A DNA stretch of 6,386 bases from NCBI GenBank assembly GCA_021788565.1, contig JAJYKO010000340.1:1-6386 (forward strand), read 5' to 3'. This document shows, one piece after another, positions 1-5,024 of the stretch; the stretch's first letter is position 1; every line of letters begins with the position of its first letter. Source of the stretch: Chloroflexota bacterium. Its GTDB lineage: Bacteria > Chloroflexota > UBA6077. Position numbers and translations under genes: made by a program. The notes beneath the pieces were generated by a model. It was given only the letters and a program-made list of their open reading frames with translations. It did no database searches and was not told the origin of the DNA.

Positions 1-669
1 CGTTCTGCCTCCCGTCTGCGCGCCGATTCGCTTGATCTCCGACTCAGATAGGGAATGCACCCATCGCAAAGATGCCCCGAAGAGAGCCCCAATGATTATC
101 AAGGACACCGCCGTACCAAGCCCGAACGCCAGCCCCGGCAGGAACCCTAGAAACGGGCTCGACATGGCCGGCGCCGCAACCCCGTTTACGAAGAGCGAGA
201 AGCCGCCGAAACCAAAACCGGCAATGAAGCCGTGGATGACCGCCCACCTGGGGCGGGGTGATGCCGGCACCTCGGCCTTCGAATGAGTGCGCCCGAACAG
301 CGCTCCCGTCGTCTCTCTCTGCGTCTCTTCTTCGTGATGGTGTCCCACGAGGTGAAGGTGAGGATAGTTGCCGTGAGACAGGACGACCGCTCCAGCGGCC
401 GACATAGCAATACCAACAACTATGTACACGACCCCGTTTACGGAAGCAGAGAGAATAAACGGCGCGAGAGCGAGGTAAGCCAACTCGGATATCAGCATAC
501 GCTGCAGAGTGAATGCTGCAGAAAAGTAGAGGCTGGCCTTCACCCCTTCCTTCCCGCTGGCGCCGCCTATGGCGTAACTGAAAGTGATAGGCCAGGTATG
601 CTCGTCTGGAAGAATCCCGTGAAGGAGACCGAAGAGGAGCGAGTATGTCACTGCTGCTAATGGAGTCAC
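1..669 (-). CDS. NicO/RcnA-like polytopic membrane transporter with His-rich loop (C-terminus outside window)
   Basis: Probable inner-membrane metal-ion (Ni/Co-type) exporter; the substrate is inferred. The open frame runs from a GTG at 669 through position 1, giving 223 residues with no stop. An in-frame TGA at 676-678 forces the start to GTG 669 or later. A weak AGAGG (minus strand, 682-686) lies 12 nt upstream of it; GTG 651 is the alternative start. Residues 16-24 read LHGILPDEH at the end of the first hydrophobic segment, recalling the HxxxPGH/HxxxDH metal motifs of NicO and NiCoT proteins. Hydrophobic segments follow at about 48-70, 75-98, 143-162 and 170-201. The loop at 99-135 is rich in His and Glu (HLHLVGHHHEEE at 104-115), like the metal-sensing loop of RcnA. 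A second HG motif (146-147), followed by a Gly/Phe-rich stretch, suggests two pseudo-symmetric halves. A related TauE/SafE- or UreH-type protein is the main alternative. That it is a real membrane protein is confident; its cargo is not. Confidence 0.68.
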   Translation of the reverse strand, partial: MTPLAAVTYSLLFGLLHGILPDEHTWPITFSYAIGGASGKEGVKASLYFSAAFTLQRMLISELAYLALAPFILSASVNGVVYIVVGIAMSAAGAVVLSHGNYPHLHLVGHHHEEETQRETTGALFGRTHSKAEVPASPRPRWAVIHGFIAGFGFGGFSLFVNGVAAPAMSSPFLGFLPGLAFGLGTAVSLIIIGALFGASLRWVHSLSESEIKRIGAQTGGRT

Positions 670-969
670 CGCGAGTCACAGCCTCTAAGTCGAAAATGCT
701 CGAATTTATCCAGCGCACATTGTGTGCCGGTCTCGGGGCGAAGTAGACGTGGTTCAGCATAACGAATGGAGGAGGAGACAACTTGGAAAGACGTGCGAGA
801 TCGGGCTGGAGAGTCCGTCCCTTGTCCGCTGCTACCGGAAGGAAGACAGAAGGGGAGGGCGAGCCTCCTGGCGAGCCGGCCGATTCGTTTCCCGAACGGC
901 GGCTCAGCGGGAGCCTCGCCCTCCCGTACTCTCACCCTATGTACGTCGAATCTGTTGACCGCGTCACAC
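670..969. other. Intergenic region between lldP and the NicO-like gene
   Basis: No convincing gene is seen in these 300 bases. Both neighbours are on the minus strand, so this is the 3' flank of lldP and the 5' flank of the NicO-like gene. The main content is the palindrome at 853-925, listed separately. The short open frames crossing it are translations of the palindrome and have no supporting start signal. No clear -35/-10 pair was found for the downstream gene. Confidence 0.6.
853..925. repeat. REP-like imperfect palindrome (long hairpin)
   Basis: The left arm 853-878 and right arm 900-925 are 26-nt inverted copies matching at 22 of 26 positions (outer ends GGGAGGGCGAG and CTCGCCCTCCC). 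Inside them CCG-A-TTCG (880-887) pairs with CGAACGG (893-899) around a bulged A, leaving a 5-nt TTTCC loop. Read in frame the arms give peptides such as GEAPAEP on one strand and SAGASPS on the other. Such peptides recur in over-predicted proteins of genomes that carry a dispersed palindrome of this type, which points to an interspersed REP-like element rather than a gene. It lies 45 nt past the lldP stop, so it may also end or protect the lldP transcript; there is no following T-run. Copy number elsewhere in the genome cannot be seen here. Confidence 0.7.
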
Positions 970-2589
970 TTACATCATCGCTCCGGGGAGCACGAAGTAG
1001 TACAGCAGGCCGACCAGGATCAGGTAGGCCAGTATGACCAGAGTCCATCCCATGTTGTGACGGATGATCTGCCCCTCTTTGCGTACGTACTTCGACGTTG
1101 ATACCCCTACGCTCGCGGTCTGGGGAGCAACTGGCTTCCCAACTTCAGCGCCAACCGAGTTCAAGGAGGGCAGGAGCAACACGGGGAAACCAAGGATCTT
1201 GCCCACCGTCGCCTGGAATGCGCCGAAGATCGCGTTCGCGGAGGTGTTGCTTCCGGAAAGGGCCACGGCGATCCACCCCAGAATTGGAGCCAGCACGATG
1301 AACGCGGGCCCAATCTTGGAGAAACCGTCGGCGAGGGAGGCAGCCATGCCGGAGAAGTTGAAGACGTAGGCCAGGCCAAAGATGAAGGGGCCCACCAGCA
1401 GTGCGCCCCACATCTGTTGGAAGGTGCGTTTGAAGACCTGCCCAATCATCGTCGCATTCGTGCGGAGAATGGCAGCGACTATCAGCCAGGATATGAGCAC
1501 GAACGTCCCTCCAACGAATGGCGTGAAATTGAAGAGCGCCGCGACCGGCTTGTGATTGATCGAAGAGCTCGCCACGACCGATGCCTTGAAGAGGGATATG
1601 CCGGGCAGGGGCGACCACGGGCCGGTGCCTAGAACCACAACCACCACAAGAACCAGATACGGCATCAACGCCATGAATATTTGGCGGCCGGAAAGCCTTG
1701 CACCGGGCTCATCAGGCGTAGCAGGCAGCGCCTCGCCTCCAGCTGCAATTGGCACTCCACCGTAGCCCAGGATGGTTCTGGGCCGCCAGAACTTCAGGAG
1801 AAGCAGCAGCGCGCCGAAGGAGACCAGCGACCCGACAACGTCCGGCAGGTACGGGCCCAGGAACTGAGACACAGGGAACTGCCCGGCGATGTAGGCGAGC
1901 GACCCGACTATCGCCAGCGGCCAACCCTCCTTGAAGCCCCTCCGTCCGCTGACCAGGTAGATCAGCACCCACGGCGGCAACAGGGCCAGAACGGCTACGA
2001 TGCGACCAACGGAGGCCGACACCTCGAGCAGCGGTATTCCCGTGACCGCCGCCAGAGTCACGATTGGCACCCCCAGGGCACCAAAGGAGACCGGCGCGTT
2101 GTTGGCGATGGCCGCGACCCTCAGTGCGTCCAGTTCGACGATGCCGAGGGGGATGAGCAGGGGCGCCACGATAGCCCACGGGTACCCGAAGCCAACCAGC
2201 CCCTCGAGCAACGCGCCGAAGGACCAGGCTATGAGAACGGCCTGCACTCGAACGTCGGCAGTGGACTGACTTATGAGCCACCGCTTGAACACGTCGAAAT
2301 TGCCGGTCACGATCAGGGTATTGAATATAATCAAGCCCCAGAAGGTGATCCAGTCTATGCTCCATGTGCCGGTGGCTGCACCGTAAATGTACGCTCTGGC
2401 AGAGTCGCCGGTTGGAGCGTGCCACAAAAGAATGGCGATGGCCGCGGTGACCACGGAGGCGATAAGCACGGCCAGCCAGGCCGTTACGCGAAGTCCCGCG
2501 AGCATAAACAGTAGAAGGATGACGGGGATCAGTGCTAGGAGCACTGTCAGGCCCAGATTGTTCGCTGGGTTGAGGATTTGGTCAAACAT
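970..2589 (-). CDS. lldP: L-lactate permease (LldP/LctP family)
   Basis: Proton-coupled uptake of L-lactate, and in known family members also D-lactate and glycolate, across the inner membrane. The protein has 539 residues against 551 in E. coli LldP and about 12-14 hydrophobic segments, so it is full length. Family motifs are present in order: the SFGALLEGLVGFGYP region (123-137), NNAPVSFGALGVPI (163-176), an LPD followed by a conserved segment (249-258), and SGSNTSANAIFGAFQ (445-459), matching TGSDTSSNALF of E. coli. A C-terminal GKPVAPQ (484-490) corresponds to GKMISPQ. A hydrophilic loop lies at about 270-303. The ATG at 2589 is preceded by a purine-rich leader with AAGGAG (minus strand of 2601-2606) 11 nt upstream and a second AAGG nearer the start. 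No lactate dehydrogenase or lactate-utilisation gene is in view. It diverges from an MFS transporter across a shared control region. The exact substrate (lactate or glycolate) is inferred. Confidence 0.93.
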   Translation of the reverse strand: MFDQILNPANNLGLTVLLALIPVILLLFMLAGLRVTAWLAVLIASVVTAAIAILLWHAPTGDSARAYIYGAATGTWSIDWITFWGLIIFNTLIVTGNFDVFKRWLISQSTADVRVQAVLIAWSFGALLEGLVGFGYPWAIVAPLLIPLGIVELDALRVAAIANNAPVSFGALGVPIVTLAAVTGIPLLEVSASVGRIVAVLALLPPWVLIYLVSGRRGFKEGWPLAIVGSLAYIAGQFPVSQFLGPYLPDVVGSLVSFGALLLLLKFWRPRTILGYGGVPIAAGGEALPATPDEPGARLSGRQIFMALMPYLVLVVVVVLGTGPWSPLPGISLFKASVVASSSINHKPVAALFNFTPFVGGTFVLISWLIVAAILRTNATMIGQVFKRTFQQMWGALLVGPFIFGLAYVFNFSGMAASLADGFSKIGPAFIVLAPILGWIAVALSGSNTSANAIFGAFQATVGKILGFPVLLLPSLNSVGAEVGKPVAPQTASVGVSTSKYVRKEGQIIRHNMGWTLVILAYLILVGLLYYFVLPGAMM

Positions 2590-2600
2590 CCTTGCCTTGT

Positions 2601-2606
2601 CTCCTT
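2601..2606 (-). promoter_or_regulatory. Shine-Dalgarno site of lldP
   Basis: The minus strand reads AAGGAG here, 11 nt before the ATG at 2589. The spacer is itself purine-rich (ACAAGGCAAGG) and offers a second AAGG about 5 nt from the start. Either supports the chosen start. Confidence 0.6.
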
Positions 2607-2711
2607 AAAGAATCGTGATCCAAAGAACAGCGTGACCAGCACGAATAGAGCTAGCCCACTATTAAGATATGCTCCGTGGCTGGGACTCTATCATGGAGAA
2701 GCCTTGCGGAC

Positions 2712-2753
2712 CTTAAGGCGGTCTAGAGGCAGCATTAAGGCGTTATTAAGAAG
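2712..2753 (-). promoter_or_regulatory. Four 11-bp-phased direct repeats (candidate operator facing lldP)
   Basis: Plus-strand 9-mers start at 2712, 2723, 2734 and 2745, exactly 11 bp apart: CTTAAGGCG, CTAGAGGCA, ATTAAGGCG and ATTAAGAAG. The first and third differ at one base; the second is the most diverged (6 of 9 against the first). Read toward lldP the consensus is about CGCCTTAAT. The array ends 122 bp before the lldP ATG. Direct repeats at one helical turn are the usual layout of OmpR/PhoB-family operators, for example the TTAACA repeats bound by Bacillus PhoP. The regulator's identity is inference, and no regulator gene is in the window. Confidence 0.5.
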
Positions 2754-2839
2754 TGGAGTCTCCCCATTAGTTCGCCGAGGACACCGCATGGCTGCCTCCC
2801 GGAGTCGCGCCCGCCCCCCCCCGCGCCCGGGCATAACGT

Positions 2840-2859
2840 CCCCTTAGAGAACCCTTAAT
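2840..2859 (+). promoter_or_regulatory. Two 11-bp-phased repeats (candidate operator facing the MFS gene)
   Basis: CCCCTTAGA at 2840 and ACCCTTAAT at 2851 are spaced exactly 11 bp. They match the CGCCTTAAT element of the 2712-2753 array but in inverted orientation, so each group reads the same way relative to the gene it faces. The pair lies just upstream of a possible -35 at 2869. The pattern is short and could partly be chance taken alone; its strength comes from the match to the other array. Confidence 0.4.
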
Positions 2860-2868
2860 GTTCAGATA

Positions 2869-2897
2869 AGGACAGCACCGACTTTTGTGCATATGGT
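2869..2897 (+). promoter_or_regulatory. Possible sigma-70-type promoter for the MFS gene
   Basis: AGGACA (2869-2874, 4 of 6 to TTGACA) and TATGGT (2892-2897, 4 of 6 to TATAAT) are separated by 17 bp and lie about 100 bp before the gene start, just after the repeat pair. Each hexamer is weak, as expected for an activator-dependent promoter, so this is a tentative call. Confidence 0.25.
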
Positions 2898-2986
2898 ACA
2901 GTCGGTTGGATTCGCACCGATGCGCCCGCGACCATCGCCCCTGGACGGGCGCTCCGGCAGGCTGTCTTGATGTATGCCAGAACATC

Positions 2987-2991
2987 GGAGG
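2987..2991 (+). promoter_or_regulatory. Shine-Dalgarno site that sets the MFS gene start
   Basis: GGAGG stands 7 nt before the ATG at 2999. It decides the start in favour of 2999 over an in-frame ATG at 2885, whose extra 38 residues are Cys/Arg/His-rich and unlike an MFS N-terminus. Confidence 0.85.
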
Positions 2992-2998
2992 TATCAAA

Positions 2999-4309
2999 AT
3001 GGCGGTAACTGGTAGAAAAGCTCCATCGTTATCAGAAATCGCGAACCTCGACTGGTACAGTACATTGAGCGACCGGGGGGTGCACGCCTTCTGGGCTTCA
3101 TTCCTCGGTTGGGCTCTCGACGCTTTCGACTTCATGGTATTCTCTTTCGGTCTCACTGCGATCGCAGCTACCTTCGCCCTCACCCAGGGGCAGTCCGGGC
3201 TCATCGCCACCGTGACCCTGCTGGTTTCCGCGATCGGTGGCATGCTCGCGGGCACCATCGCGGATAGTATCGGGCGCGTCCGGACGCTGATGCTGACCGT
3301 CGGCATTTACTCGGTGTTCACGTTCCTGTCAGGCGTATCCCAGAGTTACGGGCAGCTTCTGCTGTTTCGCTCCCTTCAAGGACTCGGGTTCGGCGGAGAG
3401 TGGGCAGCAGGCGCCGTGTTGATCGCGGAGATGTCGGATCCGGCCCAGCGCGGGCGAGTGCTCGGCTTCATGCAGAGCGCCTGGGCCATTGGATGGGGCC
3501 TCGCGGCCATCGCTTTCGTGATCGTCTTCAGCATGGCTGGCCCGGCGATAGGCTGGAGAATACTGTTCTGGCTCGGCATCATCCCGGCGCTGCTTATCCT
3601 CTATATACGCTCTAAAGTGCCGGAGCCCACGGTTTTCGAGGAAACCAAGCGGGAGAAGGACCTGCGCACTGGGAGGGCGGTCGAGACCGGAGCTACGTCC
3701 AACTCCCTGCTGCAGATTTTCAGGCGCGACCTTCTGCCCACGACCATAGCTACCTCTGTGCTGGCCACGGGCGCGCAGGGCGGCTACTACGCGATCTTCA
3801 CCTGGCTTCCCACCTACCTCAAGACCGTCCGAAAGCTGGCGGTCGTAGGCACCGGCGAGTACCTGCTTGTGGTAATCCTCGGCGCCTTCGTCGGTTACGT
3901 AGTGACTGGATACGTGGTCGACTGGCTCGGCCGAAGAAAGACGTTCGCCATAATGTCGGTCGTGAGTGCGGTCGTCCTGATCGCCTACACGCAGATCCCA
4001 ACCGGTGACAACACCCTGCTGCTGATACTCGGGTTCCCGCTCGGGTTCTTCGCCTCGGGGATCTTCAGCGGGTTCGGCTCTTACCTGGCTGAGCTCTTCC
4101 CCAGCCGAGCGAGGGGGGCCGGACAGGGGTTCTCTTACAACTTCGGGAGGGCCGTGGGAGCGCTCTTCCCAACAGGAGTCGGCTTCCTCTCCGGGATAAT
4201 CGGCTTTAGTGGCGCCATCGCCTTCGGGGCCGCGGGCTATGTCATTGCGCTGATCGCGCTGCTGTTCCTGCCGGAGACCACGGGGAAAGGGTTCGAAGCC
4301 ATCGACTGA
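2999..4309 (+). CDS. MFS transporter, sialate/carboxylate:H+ symporter type
   Basis: Inner-membrane secondary transporter of 436 residues, a normal MFS length, with 12 predicted membrane segments and a longer cytoplasmic loop at about 204-245 between segments 6 and 7. The N-terminus (DWY then FLGWALDAFDF at 35-45) resembles the LGWxLDxFDF signature of the sialate:H+ symporter subfamily, which includes NanT and the yeast lactate/pyruvate permease Jen1. The MFS loop motif appears in both halves: G85-TIADSIGRVR and G304-YVVDWLGRRK. RSLQGLGFGGEW (124-135) fits segment 4 of this group, and PETTGKGFE (425-433) is the typical C-terminal MFS ending. GGAGG 7 nt before the ATG fixes the start. It diverges from lldP, so a monocarboxylate such as lactate or pyruvate is a reasonable guess for the substrate; sugar acids or aromatic acids remain possible. 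Confidence 0.88.
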   Translation: MAVTGRKAPSLSEIANLDWYSTLSDRGVHAFWASFLGWALDAFDFMVFSFGLTAIAATFALTQGQSGLIATVTLLVSAIGGMLAGTIADSIGRVRTLMLTVGIYSVFTFLSGVSQSYGQLLLFRSLQGLGFGGEWAAGAVLIAEMSDPAQRGRVLGFMQSAWAIGWGLAAIAFVIVFSMAGPAIGWRILFWLGIIPALLILYIRSKVPEPTVFEETKREKDLRTGRAVETGATSNSLLQIFRRDLLPTTIATSVLATGAQGGYYAIFTWLPTYLKTVRKLAVVGTGEYLLVVILGAFVGYVVTGYVVDWLGRRKTFAIMSVVSAVVLIAYTQIPTGDNTLLLILGFPLGFFASGIFSGFGSYLAELFPSRARGAGQGFSYNFGRAVGALFPTGVGFLSGIIGFSGAIAFGAAGYVIALIALLFLPETTGKGFEAID

Positions 4310-4654
4310 GGCGGTGGGGCGGGATAACTGCACGTCTTTGTCTGAGATCCCGACCTTCCCCTCCACATACTGGGGCACCTCGACCGAGGCTAACGGTCTG
4401 GGTGCCCTTCTGTCCGCGTCGCGTCACCGCTCCTCATCCCGAGAGTTGAAGATGTGGGCAAACTGTAGGTATCGACGCAGCGCTGCCGGTCAGGGCCGTG
4501 AGTGTGGCCTGCGTGGTAGCGGAGAGTCGGAGGCGTATCTGACCCCGACTCTCCGCGGGAGCATCGGCATGCTTCGTTTAGTCGCGCTGGTTCCGTCCTG
4601 AAGCTGCCGCTTGATCCGAATTCGGCTCCTCGAAGGCGCTACCGCGGCTTCATC
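4310..4654. other. Intergenic region between convergent genes
   Basis: The MFS gene ends at its left edge and the small secreted-protein gene ends at its right edge, so terminators for both are expected here. It holds the strong hairpin at 4519-4556, a weaker CGGGAT/ATCCCG pair (4320-4325 and 4347-4352), and a short hairpin with GAAG/CTTC and CGC/GCG stems at 4632-4651, directly past the small gene's stop. A 95-codon plus-strand open frame (4314-4601) has no ribosome site or recognisable features and is not called. No T-run follows any hairpin. Confidence 0.6.
4519..4556. terminator. Strong hairpin between convergent genes, possible bidirectional terminator
   Basis: GCGGAGAGTCGG (4519-4530) and CCGACTCTCCGC (4545-4556) form a perfect 12-bp stem with a 14-nt loop. 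Its place between two converging genes fits transcript termination on both strands. It lacks a T-run on either side, so it is not a classical intrinsic terminator; a dispersed palindrome or a 3'-end stabiliser is also possible. Confidence 0.45.
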
Positions 4655-4837
4655 CTACGGTAGCAGGCAGCTCCCATCCTGCAGTTTGTCCTGCTCGTGC
4701 AGATGAAGCACAATCCGGTCAGGGTCCTGAGTCTGGTCTCGGTCCCGCGTCTGATCGGCCGCCAGTGCCCCACCGACCATCGTCAGAACCAACATCGCCG
4801 CCCCGAGTACGGAAACTATCAGGCGTCGGATCTTCAT
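4655..4837 (-). CDS. Small secreted Asp/Gln-rich protein, function unknown
   Basis: A 60-residue protein with a clear Sec signal peptide: basic MKIRR, a hydrophobic core to about residue 23, and an ALA-A cleavage site near residue 26. The mature part is only about 34 residues, strongly polar, with repeated DQT/RDRD/TQDPD units (28-40) and one Cys (57) near the C-terminus. The ATG at 4837 has AAGGAG (minus strand of 4847-4852) 9 nt upstream; a TTG six codons earlier overlaps that site and is unlikely. It lies 187 nt downstream of the DUF5667-like gene on the same strand, so they may be co-transcribed or share a regulon. I recognise no family. The signal peptide and ribosome site make a real gene likely; an export-related, cell-wall or ion-binding role would be guesswork. 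Confidence 0.68.
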   Translation of the reverse strand: MKIRRLIVSVLGAAMLVLTMVGGALAADQTRDRDQTQDPDRIVLHLHEQDKLQDGSCLLP

Positions 4838-4949
4838 CGCATCATTCTCCTTCAAATTGAGCTCTCTCGTTGCCCAACGAAATCCTGTCGCCCACGTCGT
4901 CGTCGACGCCGGCTCGGCTCCAAATCCCGGGACCTGAAGACGTCTACAC

Positions 4950-4961
4950 TCGTTATAACGA
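4950..4961. promoter_or_regulatory. 12-bp perfect palindrome upstream of the small secreted-protein gene
   Basis: TCGTTATAACGA is a perfect inverted repeat about 113 bp before the start at 4837, in the otherwise GC-rich gap after the DUF5667-like gene. On the minus strand it contains TATAAC, which could be a -10 element, but no good -35 is seen at 17-18 bp. An operator or an overlapping promoter and operator are both possible. Chance is not excluded. Confidence 0.3.
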
Positions 4962-5024
4962 TGGCGCTATCCAATTGTGGCAGGCGAGTATTCCAGCATC
5001 CAGCAAACGCTGTGTGACGGAGTG

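Larger units (their letters stand above)
2590..2998. promoter_or_regulatory. Divergent promoter region between lldP and the MFS transporter gene
   Basis: This 409-bp stretch separates two genes transcribed away from each other and must hold both promoters. It is locally AT-rich against its surroundings and contains two groups of an 11-bp-phased TTAAGG-type element, listed separately. Between the groups is a C-rich stretch with a 9-C homopolymer at 2814-2822. Short open frames crossing it on either strand look like chance or extensions of antisense shadows. No consensus promoter is visible for lldP. Confidence 0.75.

Noticed and set aside
44..781. 245-codon minus-strand open frame
   Set aside because: It is out of phase with the real membrane-protein frame. 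Its translation is Arg/Ser-rich with no domains, while the other phase gives a coherent polytopic protein with motifs.
666..935. 89-codon minus-strand open frame starting MRVREGEAPAEP
   Set aside because: Most of its N-terminal part is a translation of the REP-like palindrome; the rest is intergenic with no features.
1681..2514. 277-codon plus-strand open frame inside lldP
   Set aside because: Antisense shadow of lldP; hydrophilic Gln/Arg/Asp-rich translation typical of the reverse of a membrane-protein gene.
2814..2822. Run of nine C residues between the two repeat groups
   Set aside because: Could be a slippage tract or an assembly uncertainty, but it is non-coding and nothing shows that it alters expression.
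2885..2998. Upstream ATG extending the MFS protein by 38 residues
   Set aside because: The extension is not MFS-like and has no ribosome site, whereas GGAGG lies 7 nt before the ATG at 2999.
3329..4378. 349-codon minus-strand open frame over the MFS gene
   Set aside because: Almost wholly antisense to the confident MFS gene; low-information hydrophilic translation and no ribosome site.
4314..4601. 95-codon plus-strand open frame
   Set aside because: No ribosome site, no recognisable composition or motif, and it runs through the 4519-4556 hairpin.
4616..4625. Perfect palindrome CCGAATTCGG
   Set aside because: Only 10 bp, with no loop or T-run and no clear position relative to a promoter; compatible with chance.
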